From: Chloroflexota bacterium
GTDB lineage: Bacteria; Chloroflexota; Anaerolineae; Promineifilales; Promineifilaceae
Reading direction: 5' to 3'
DNA: 8,396 nucleotides
Assembly (NCBI GenBank): GCA_020353135.1
Contig: CP070688.1
Coordinates: 3,708,770 to 3,717,165 of the forward strand
Numbering within the stretch: the stretch's first letter is position 1; each line of letters starts with the position of its first letter. Both the position numbers and the translations under genes were made by a program. The notes under the pieces are model-generated. The model was not told where the DNA came from and searched no databases. It was given only the letters and a program-made list of their open reading frames with translations. This document shows, one piece after another, positions 1 to 6,257 of this stretch.

Positions 1-1363
1 TCAAATCGGCGTAGTCTGGCACAAAAACGCTTTCGGCGTGCCCGCCGCCCGGACCTGGTCCGCCGGCTCCCTGCCCTTCTTCGCTGAAGGACCCCTGGCC
101 CTGCGAATTGCCCTGCCCATTACCCTGAGCCTGGCTTCCCTGACCCCGCCCCGAGCCTTCGCCTTTTGTCGATTGCCCGTCGGCAGTCGTGGCGCCGTTA
201 ACCGAGGCGCCGGCCGAAGCGACCTGCTCGCGGGCCGATCGCAGTTGCTCGGCCGCGGCTTGGGCCTGGGCGCCGGCCGCCTGCTCCATAGCCCTTTGCT
301 GGGTCGTCGCCGCGGCCTCGCGCAGCGCCTGTTGGGCCGACTCGACATCACCGCTCTGCAGAGCCTGGCCTGCCTCGGCCAATTGGCTTGCAAGAGCAGG
401 AGCCACTTCCTGGAGAGCGGCCGCCGTCTGGCCCAAATCGCCGCTTTCGGCGGTTGATGATCCCGCCAAAGAATCGGCCAGCTGATTTAGCGCCGAACTG
501 GCCTGGGCTAATTGGCCGGCCATTAGGGACTGACCCAAAGCTTGAGTCAAGGGATTCTCGGCTAGGGTTCGACCGGCCTCATTTAAGGCGAGATTCAAGC
601 TTTCAGCGTCACTTAACTCGGCGAGTTCGCGCAGCTCGGCTTCGGCCTGGGAAATGACAGCTACGGCTTCCTCGCGGGTCAGCTCACCGCCGTTCAGCTC
701 TTGCAGCGCACCTTCGATTGGCGTTAGCAATTCCTGCCGATCGGCGTCAACCAGGGACGATTCACCCTGAATTCGCTGCTCCAGGGCTTCCAGCGCTGTT
801 ACCTGTTCGGCGATCGACTCGGCTACAGCCTGCTGCTCATCCAGAACGGCCGACAGAGAATTGGGCAGGATGACCGCCAGCAGCAGCAACAGGCTGGCCA
901 GAAAATTCATCGCCAGGTCGGGCCAATGGGGGCGCAAAGGAATGCGCCGCCGTATGTCGACCCCGGCCACCGCCAGAGCCGCATCGGCCAACTGTTCCCT
1001 TGCCAGCGACGGCGGTGTCGGCAATCGGCCGGCGTGAATCTCAACGGAGGCGCTGATTCGTTCCTGGAGTCCTAAATAACTGTCGAAGTAGCGTGCTTGG
1101 TCCAGCAAGGATCGCCTACGAAGCGACAGGGCCAAAACGCTGATTATGCAGCCGAGTAGGGCCATGCCCACTGCGATCAGGGCCACTTCCCTGTTATGGA
1201 AAACGGGACGAAAACGTGACAGCGCGGCGATGACTGCCGCGGCGACCAGGCCGGTCAACAATCCGCGGGGCAACCATAACAGTACATCCGACCAGAAGCG
1301 ACGGCGTTCCCATCGGCCGAGGCAGTGCGTCAAGTCGTCGAACAGGGAAGGCTCGTTCATCAT
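1..1363 (-). CDS. Membrane-anchored coiled-coil protein of an ABC-2 exporter operon (3' end beyond window)
   Basis: This frame starts at 1363 and stays open to the left edge, giving 454 residues with no stop, so the C-terminus is missing. Function is unknown. Seen in order: a short basic cytoplasmic-looking start; two hydrophobic segments at about residues 27-51 and 60-80; a stretch LDQARYFDSYLGLQERISAS (88-107) like the motif in large bacterial membrane proteins of the DUF4175 style; a third membrane span at about 149-170; a Glu/Gln/Ala-rich, probably coiled-coil region at about 175-390; a Gly/Gln/Ser linker at about 395-445; then ESVFVPDYADL, where an ordered domain seems to resume. The start lies 3 bases after the permease stop, with tandem ATGs at 1363 and 1360 and no strong Shine-Dalgarno, so it is probably translationally coupled. 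The position suggests an accessory part of the exporter. Family assignment is tentative; the open frame itself is firm. Confidence 0.8.
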   Translation of the reverse strand, partial: MMNEPSLFDDLTHCLGRWERRRFWSDVLLWLPRGLLTGLVAAAVIAALSRFRPVFHNREVALIAVGMALLGCIISVLALSLRRRSLLDQARYFDSYLGLQERISASVEIHAGRLPTPPSLAREQLADAALAVAGVDIRRRIPLRPHWPDLAMNFLASLLLLLAVILPNSLSAVLDEQQAVAESIAEQVTALEALEQRIQGESSLVDADRQELLTPIEGALQELNGGELTREEAVAVISQAEAELRELAELSDAESLNLALNEAGRTLAENPLTQALGQSLMAGQLAQASSALNQLADSLAGSSTAESGDLGQTAAALQEVAPALASQLAEAGQALQSGDVESAQQALREAAATTQQRAMEQAAGAQAQAAAEQLRSAREQVASAGASVNGATTADGQSTKGEGSGRGQGSQAQGNGQGNSQGQGSFSEEGQGAGGPGPGGGHAESVFVPDYADL

Positions 1364-1366
1364 TCG

Positions 1367-2302
1367 CTACTTCGTCGGCACACGTTTGACCCGTCTGACG
1401 CAGCCCCAGTATAGAAGCAAGGCCAAAAGGATGTAGATGAAGATGTACACGAACCAGGGCGAGAACAGAGTTACAGTATGACCGCCAACGGATTGGCTGA
1501 AGAAGAAAAGCGCGTCCTCCTCCAGCAGGATCACTTCGCTGACTATGAGCGTGGCCGGCAGATTGGTCGCCGCCAGCAGCAGGCCGGCGTAAATGAGCAA
1601 AGCCTCTGCGAACCAGCCCGGCGATGGCCCGCCGAAGAAGAACGATCCAAGGACAGAGCCGACGATGCCGGCAATCATCGGCAAACCGAAAGTCATCAAC
1701 ATGGCTGCCGCGAAGGTCGCGATAGTAGCGGTCAAGGTTGAACGCATCAGGCTGGAGAAATAGAGGCCTATAAGAGCGAAGCTAACGGCCGATAAGGCGA
1801 CCAACAGTTGCGAAAGAAGAACTTCTATCGGCGATACTCCGCCCAACAGGAAGGCGATGCTTTGCAAGGGCACGGAGACCATGATCAGCAGGAATACGTA
1901 ACTCAGGGCCGACAACAGTTTGCCGCTGACGAGCGCCCTTGCCGGCAGGAGCGTCGTGCGCAACAGGTCGTAGGTTCTGCGCTCCTTTTCGCCGCTTATG
2001 GCTCCTGAAGTAAAGGCCGGACCGACAAACAGAACCAGGAACATCTCGACAGCCAACACGGCGCCGAACACGGCCTTGCCCGCCTGCCGGCCGCCCGGTC
2101 CAAAGCTATTACGAGCTGCCGCCGCATAGACGAGATACACGAGCAAAATAAACAGACTCATCAACAACAGGTAGATTGTCAGGACGACAAATGCGCGCCG
2201 GCCGCGCATGCGGCTTCGTAGTTCTTTGACCGTGACCGGGTTGTCGATCAGACTCCGCACAGCCGGATATTCGACCGGTGATTCGGTAGCAGCGCTATCC
2301 AT
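1367..2302 (-). CDS. ABC-2 type transporter permease
   Basis: This is the membrane subunit of an ABC exporter-type transporter in the cytoplasmic membrane, partner of the ATPase encoded just upstream. From the ATG at 2302 it has 311 residues. Seen (numbering from the possible TTG start, two residues longer): an N-terminal NPVTVKELRSRMRGRRAF (23-40) that precedes the first span, typical of this permease group; hydrophobic segments at about 41-64, 78-104, 131-157, 162-187, 192-222, 233-262 and 281-303; and the cytoplasmic coupling-type motif ISGEKERRTYDLL at 104-116. Start choice: a TTG at 2308 would overlap the ATPase stop as TTGA and has GAGG about 9 bases upstream; the ATG at 2302 is a better start codon but has only a weak ribosome site. 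Either way the two genes are coupled. The family call is firm, the substrate unknown. Confidence 0.9.
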   Translation of the reverse strand: MDSAATESPVEYPAVRSLIDNPVTVKELRSRMRGRRAFVVLTIYLLLMSLFILLVYLVYAAAARNSFGPGGRQAGKAVFGAVLAVEMFLVLFVGPAFTSGAISGEKERRTYDLLRTTLLPARALVSGKLLSALSYVFLLIMVSVPLQSIAFLLGGVSPIEVLLSQLLVALSAVSFALIGLYFSSLMRSTLTATIATFAAAMLMTFGLPMIAGIVGSVLGSFFFGGPSPGWFAEALLIYAGLLLAATNLPATLIVSEVILLEEDALFFFSQSVGGHTVTLFSPWFVYIFIYILLALLLYWGCVRRVKRVPTK

Positions 2303-2304
2303 CG

Positions 2305-3258
2305 TCAACTCACTATACCTCGGGTAACTTGCATGAAGACATCTTCCAGGTTGCCGCTCTCTTCGCCAAAAGAGACGATTTCGAATCCTTGGCCGATAAG
2401 GGCCGTTAACAGGGTGCTCAATTCACCATCCTCGCCGCTGAACTCGAATCGCAGGGCGCCGGCCGGCAAATCGGCTTCCGCAGCCGCCAACACGCCCTTG
2501 ACCCGATCAGAACTCAATAAGTATTCCTGAACGGCAAGCGGATCGGAAAGCGTCTGCAGTTGTACAAGGCGGTGGGATCGTAGCTGACGCTTCATGTCGG
2601 CCATGCTGCCGTAGGCGACCAGCTGTCCCGCCTCAAGTATGGCGATGTTGGTACAAACATCAGCCACCTCGGACAGGATATGCGAGGAGAAGAAGATGGT
2701 CTTGCCCATGTGTTTTAATTCACGCAGCAATTCGCGCATTTCGATCCTGGCTCGGGGATCCAACCCGCTCGCCGGTTCATCGAGAATCAGCACTTGCGGA
2801 TCATGGGCGAGCGTTCTGGCCAGGCAAAGGCGCTGCTTCATGCCGCGGCTCAAACTGTCCACGTAAGCATCTCGCTTATGAGTCAAGTCGACCAGGGCCA
2901 GCAGATCGCCGATCATACTGGCTCTACCGGCCAGCGGAATCTTGTAACAAGCGGCGAAGAAATCCAGATACTCCCAGACCATCATATCTTCGTAGACGCC
3001 AAAAAAATCTGGCATATAGCCGATCACCTGCCGCACCCGATTGGGCTTGGCCGTCACCGAGTGGCCGGCCACCCAGGCTTGACCCACTGTCGGCTTGAGC
3101 AAGGTGGTCAAAATGCGCATCGTCGTGGTTTTGCCGGCCCCGTTTGGTCCGATAAAACCGACGACCGCGCCCTCCTCGACCTCCAGGCTCAGGTCGCTCA
3201 AGGCCGTCACCTTGCCGTATTGTTTGCCCAATCGCTGGATTTCGATAATGGTACTCAT
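2305..3258 (-). CDS. ABC transporter ATP-binding protein
   Basis: This is the cytoplasmic ATPase that powers the ABC-2 permease encoded next; 317 residues, usual for the family. Seen: Walker A GPNGAGKTT (37-45), signature LSRGM (136-140, in place of LSGGQ), Walker B VLILDEP (156-162), D-loop SGLDP (164-168), switch histidine H193 in FFSSH. The residue normally Gln in the Q-loop is Asp84, in GYMPDFFGVYED. After about residue 225 comes a C-terminal extension ending LEDVFMQVTRG, as in drug, lipid or polysaccharide exporter ATPases of this class. Start is the ATG at 3258; its ribosome site is weak. It follows an intrinsic terminator of the upstream gene, and its own stop touches the permease start. 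The substrate cannot be read from the sequence. Confidence 0.95.
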   Translation of the reverse strand: MSTIIEIQRLGKQYGKVTALSDLSLEVEEGAVVGFIGPNGAGKTTTMRILTTLLKPTVGQAWVAGHSVTAKPNRVRQVIGYMPDFFGVYEDMMVWEYLDFFAACYKIPLAGRASMIGDLLALVDLTHKRDAYVDSLSRGMKQRLCLARTLAHDPQVLILDEPASGLDPRARIEMRELLRELKHMGKTIFFSSHILSEVADVCTNIAILEAGQLVAYGSMADMKRQLRSHRLVQLQTLSDPLAVQEYLLSSDRVKGVLAAAEADLPAGALRFEFSGEDGELSTLLTALIGQGFEIVSFGEESGNLEDVFMQVTRGIVS

Positions 3259-3297
3259 CGTCTCGTATGCTAGACCATAGAAGCGTGATTCTGAACT

Positions 3298-3331
3298 AAA
3301 AAAGACGGGGGCCTGGCCTCGACCAGGGCCC
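3298..3331 (-). terminator. Intrinsic terminator after the 839-residue gene
   Basis: Read on the minus strand, the 5' arm GGGCC-C-TGG pairs with CCA-GGCCC (one bulged C, six-base loop TCGAGG), followed by CCGTC and six Ts (3303-3298). The hairpin begins at the last base of the stop codon. It should end or reduce transcription before the ABC ATPase gene, which starts 40 bases beyond the T-run. Confidence 0.75.
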
Positions 3332-5850
3332 TATTCCAACCGTCCGCTAAGTTCAGGGAAAACTTGCCTGATTTCAATACCCTCCGGCCCTTCGTTCTGC
3401 AAACGCAGCCGAACCGCATTGCTCGGGCCCACGTAAAGAAACGGATCCTCAATTGCTATGCGACCCCAGGCGGGATCGCCGGCCGTTCGCCAAGTTTCTT
3501 CCTCCCAGTCCCATAATTGTACCCTGGGCAAACGTTGGCCGGGGCTTCCATCCGGAGCCTGTAGTACCAGTGTCAGATCGCGAACCGACATCGACCGAAA
3601 GTCAGGCCAGGGAGTGAATTCAAACTCGATCCAGCCCGGCGGAAGATAGAGATCGCTGACCCTGAAATCATAGACGCCATTCTGGTCTAAGACCCGCCAG
3701 TCAAGCAGCGGCCGTGGCACGACCATCTCCTGGCTGGCGATGATTTCCTGGCTCATCGGCAATTCTAGAAAATACAATGTCGTCGCCGAGGTATCGAATT
3801 CCGCGTCGACCAATCGCAGGTCCAACTGGGGCTGCTGGGTCCAGGCCACCAGAGTAGCCGCGGCCGGCCGGTAGCTGGGCGCGCCGGGACCATATTCAGG
3901 CCCCAAGGCCTGCAGCAACTGCCAGCGCGGAAAGATTTCGCGGTCATTGTAATAGTTTGTCGAGCCCAGAATCGTCTCCATATTTGAGATCAGGGGCGAA
4001 CCCGCGGGCGCCGGCGGCAAGTAGCTTCCGGCTATAATCGGACCGCCGGCCGAAGGCTGTAGAGCCGTCACGCGCTCCGATTGGCTGACCCGGCTTCCAG
4101 ACGCCAGGTCACCCAAAGGAATGGCGGTTGACCCAACCAGAATCGTGGCATTCTCCAGAGTAGCCGGCCCGTTATTCTGGACGTCGACATCCAGCACGAC
4201 ATTACTGGCCTCGGTTCTTAGCCGAACTGCTCCGGTTACACTTGGGGCGGGCTGATAGCTATCGGCAACCAGGGTTTCCACGCCGCCGATGTCCACGCGA
4301 ATATCGGACACTGTGACTTCGCCGGCTCGCTCAATGGCGCCGATGTGCCCCGGACCAGATAGGGCGCCGAAATTCTGCTCAAAAGGCCGGGGAATTGCCT
4401 CGGTCGGCAGCGCCAGATCGTAGGTTGCCCGGCGCGGCGAGTATAAACCGATGAGCGTCTGCACCCGAAGCTGGTCGCCGCCCGCCCGGCCGAAGGCGAT
4501 AGACATTTGGTTGATGATCGTGTCATTGCCCTTTAGTTGGAAGCCGACCAGATAGGCCGTAACGGTGAAAAATAGCACCAGGCCTGGGATCGTCACCCAG
4601 GCCAGCTCACGGCGGCCAAGTCGGCGCAGTATGAAGTAGTTGAGAGGTCCGACGACCAAAACGTATATCATGAGGAATAAGAACAGGCCCCATGCGGATG
4701 GTAAACCAACGGCTGGCAGGCTGGTCACTGCACTTGAAGCCGCATAACTGTTGCGGATACCGATGGCCCAATCGGGCGGTAGTTGGGCAAACCCGGCGAC
4801 CTCCGACCACAGGGCCTGGCTGCCGTCCCAGTCAAGTAACGGCGCCAATGATGGGTCCAGGGCCAGGAAAAATGCCGAGCCACGGCCGTGCTCCCTTCGG
4901 GCCAGCAGCGGGGATCCGGCATGATGAAGCAACGCCTCACCACTGGACAGACCGCTGTTGGTCAAGAGATAGGGGCCAGGATCGCGAAAGGCCAGGCCGC
5001 TCAACTCGCGCAGAGCTGGGATATCATCCAGCAGTTGCGTTCCCGAAATGCTTACCGGCAACAAATTGGCTAGGCCGGCCGTCGTCTCTTGCCATGCCGG
5101 TCCGCCGGTGACGACAAGAAGCCCGCCGGCGTCCAACCATCCTTCTAGCGCCTGGCGCTGTTCGACCGTCAGCTGGCCACTATCCACGCTATGGATGACG
5201 ATCACATCCAGGGCGTTCCATGCGGCCGCGGCTTCAGGCAAATCGGCAACAGCCATATAGGCCACGGCCGCCTCACTGCGCGCACCGGTTACATTGTCCA
5301 GGTATTCCAGGCGGCCGGGAACTTCCGTAACGACGCCAAACACCAACGACTCTGTTGCCAGTCGTGACAGCGTATTGGTCAAGGTAGACGCCACCAATCG
5401 ACCGGAGTGGTCTATCAACTCGACACTAAGGGCCGTCGCGAAAGAGGGCACGAACACGTAGAGCGTCTGGCGCTTGTTGGACTGTGTTGGCAGGGAAACC
5501 GGGCTGCGGTAGATGACTTCGCCGCTACCGCCCCCTCCGGCGTCCATTACGATTTGAAGATGGCCCTGTATTTCCGGTCCAGTGTTCGCCACTTCAATGT
5601 GAACTGGCGTCCAGAAATCGCCCTTGTAGTAACTGTCGTAGCCGGCCCGGGCGCTTATATCAACCGTCTCACTCCCGGTACTCTGTGCTAAGGCCACGGG
5701 AGCAGCAATTGAGATGGCCAGAAACAATAGAAGCGGCAGCAGCCTTCTGCCGGTCCGCAAGCCGACTCTAAAACCGACCCCGGCAACAATAGAAGATGAA
5801 GAATTCGCGTCTAATATCTCAGGTATGCGATCGGCAATCGTCGCTGCCAT
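3331..5850 (-). CDS. Large secreted/membrane protein with GATase-like domain and two central membrane spans
   Basis: 839 residues, function not established. Seen: a long N-terminal region, then a basic stretch (LRTGRR, 31-36) and a hydrophobic core (37-52) with a signal-peptidase-like site ALA|QS at 53-57; a beta-rich region about 60-160 (YDSYYKGDFWTPVHIEV near 71-87); an alpha/beta region about 165-350 including DVIVIHSVDSGQLTVEQRQA (215-234) and GWLDAGGLLVVTGG (237-250), typical of glutamine-amidotransferase-like folds; two membrane spans at about 386-408 and 416-437 joined by a basic loop RRLGRRELA; and a roughly 400-residue C-terminal region, probably outside the membrane, with a beta-rich PATLENATILVG stretch near 562. 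I see no Cys-His catalytic pair in the GATase-like part, so it is probably structural or binding. The ATG at 5850 has AAGGG three bases upstream. Its likely partner is the exporter encoded immediately downstream, by analogy to GldG-type auxiliary proteins. Confidence 0.88.
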   Translation of the reverse strand: MAATIADRIPEILDANSSSSIVAGVGFRVGLRTGRRLLPLLLFLAISIAAPVALAQSTGSETVDISARAGYDSYYKGDFWTPVHIEVANTGPEIQGHLQIVMDAGGGGSGEVIYRSPVSLPTQSNKRQTLYVFVPSFATALSVELIDHSGRLVASTLTNTLSRLATESLVFGVVTEVPGRLEYLDNVTGARSEAAVAYMAVADLPEAAAAWNALDVIVIHSVDSGQLTVEQRQALEGWLDAGGLLVVTGGPAWQETTAGLANLLPVSISGTQLLDDIPALRELSGLAFRDPGPYLLTNSGLSSGEALLHHAGSPLLARREHGRGSAFFLALDPSLAPLLDWDGSQALWSEVAGFAQLPPDWAIGIRNSYAASSAVTSLPAVGLPSAWGLFLFLMIYVLVVGPLNYFILRRLGRRELAWVTIPGLVLFFTVTAYLVGFQLKGNDTIINQMSIAFGRAGGDQLRVQTLIGLYSPRRATYDLALPTEAIPRPFEQNFGALSGPGHIGAIERAGEVTVSDIRVDIGGVETLVADSYQPAPSVTGAVRLRTEASNVVLDVDVQNNGPATLENATILVGSTAIPLGDLASGSRVSQSERVTALQPSAGGPIIAGSYLPPAPAGSPLISNMETILGSTNYYNDREIFPRWQLLQALGPEYGPGAPSYRPAAATLVAWTQQPQLDLRLVDAEFDTSATTLYFLELPMSQEIIASQEMVVPRPLLDWRVLDQNGVYDFRVSDLYLPPGWIEFEFTPWPDFRSMSVRDLTLVLQAPDGSPGQRLPRVQLWDWEEETWRTAGDPAWGRIAIEDPFLYVGPSNAVRLRLQNEGPEGIEIRQVFPELSGRLE

Positions 5851-5944
5851 AATCCCTTGTGAATTCAGCCTGTCTCGAAGCTTGTCCGATTCTACACGAC
5901 CGCCAATAGGCCGGATAGCCGCCAGACTTTAACCTTAGAGGGCG

Positions 5945-5972
5945 ATAATAGACGGCTGCGGATTTGTAAGAA
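5945..5972 (-). promoter_or_regulatory. Weak candidate promoter for the 839-residue gene
   Basis: On the minus strand a -10 like TATTAT (5950-5945, five of six consensus bases) lies 16 bases after TTCTTA (5972-5967, three of six). This would give a leader of about 90 bases before the ATG at 5850. The -35 match is poor and other AT-rich hexamers exist in the spacer, so this is only a suggestion. Confidence 0.22.
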
Positions 5973-5997
5973 GCATATTTGAAAAGCGTCCGAGCGA

Positions 5998-6026
5998 TTG
6001 ACGGGCATTTCAATGTATGCAAGAAT
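5998..6026 (+). promoter_or_regulatory. Candidate sigma-70-type promoter with extended -10
   Basis: TTGACG (5998-6003, five of six consensus bases) is followed after 17 bases by AAGAAT (6021-6026, four of six), preceded by TGC as an extended -10. Transcription would start near 6033, giving a leader of about 53 bases to the ATG at 6086. It fits the small-protein/peptidase pair and has optimal spacing. Confidence 0.5.
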
Positions 6027-6039
6027 GGCGACCATAGTA

Positions 6040-6062
6040 GCTGCAAGGGCCTTCCTTGCAGC
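6040..6062 (+). promoter_or_regulatory. Perfect 9-bp stem-loop in the leader of the small-protein/peptidase operon
   Basis: GCTGCAAGG (6040-6048) pairs perfectly with CCTTGCAGC (6054-6062) around a five-base loop. There is no T-run on either strand, so it is not an intrinsic terminator. It starts about seven bases after the predicted transcription start and ends 11 bases before the GAGAGG ribosome site, so it could be an mRNA-stabilising 5' hairpin or a dyad operator. Confidence 0.5.
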
Positions 6063-6085
6063 GCACAGAAATCGAGAGGTTCCGT

Positions 6086-6256
6086 ATGCTTACACTCAAT
6101 CCGTTGTTCGTTTTATTACCGGCCGGTGTTGTGGGCATGGCCTTGATTGGATATGCTAGAGTGGTTTTACAGAGGCGCAAAGCCGAGCAATTGAAGCCGA
6201 GGCCGGTCCCTGTGACTTCGAAGAGACGCTTCGAATCGAAGGATACTTTGAGCTAA
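6086..6256 (+). CDS. Small single-span membrane protein (56 residues)
   Basis: I do not recognise a family. The 56 residues have one hydrophobic segment (about 8-28, LFVLLPAGVVGMALIGYARV), a basic segment RRKAEQLKPRPVPVTSKRR (31-49) and a polar tail; by the positive-inside rule the C-terminus should be cytoplasmic. The ATG at 6086 is preceded by GAGAGG (6074-6079) with six bases spacing, a good ribosome site; a longer reading from a TTG at 6056 would start inside the leader hairpin and is less likely. The stop is one base before the zinc peptidase ATG, so the two are very probably co-translated. A role as partner or regulator of the peptidase is inference from position only. Confidence 0.72.
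   Translation: MLTLNPLFVLLPAGVVGMALIGYARVVLQRRKAEQLKPRPVPVTSKRRFESKDTLS
6216..6241 (+). repeat. Nested CTTCGA/TCGAAG palindromes before the peptidase start
   Basis: CTTCGAAG (6216-6223, self-complementary) is followed by CTTCGA-A-TCGAAG (6229-6241). One fold pairs TTCGAAG (6217-6223) with CTTCGAA (6229-6235), 7 bp around AGACG. The alternative pairs 6216-6221 with 6236-6241. The second fold takes up most of the AAGGA at 6239-6243, the only purine-rich ribosome-site candidate upstream of 6258. Confidence 0.6.
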
Positions 6257-6257
6257 G

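Larger units (their letters stand above)
5851..6085. other. Divergent intergenic spacer
   Basis: These 235 bases separate the leftward 839-residue gene from the rightward small-protein gene. No credible coding frame or RNA gene is seen. They hold a good rightward promoter candidate, a perfect hairpin after it and a weak leftward promoter candidate, each listed separately. Confidence 0.7.

Noticed and set aside
1..30. Peptide VPDYA resembling the core of the HA epitope tag near the left edge
   Set aside because: The preceding residues are SVF rather than YPYD, and the reading frame continues through it into natural-looking sequence, so the match is chance.
120..185. Gly/Gln-rich stretch as a tandem DNA repeat
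   Set aside because: The amino-acid bias repeats but the units differ in sequence and length; it is a low-complexity linker, not a true tandem repeat array.
1..393. A 130-codon Arg/Pro-rich minus-strand frame ending at position 1
   Set aside because: It overlaps in another frame the longer open frame from 1363, whose coiled-coil protein is coherent; the Arg/Pro-rich composition is typical of an out-of-frame shadow in GC-rich DNA.
2794..3273. A 159-codon plus-strand frame opposite the ABC ATPase
   Set aside because: It lies fully antisense to a textbook ATPase and shows no domain, membrane pattern or ribosome site.
6040..6062. Leader hairpin as an intrinsic terminator
   Set aside because: No T-run follows on either strand.
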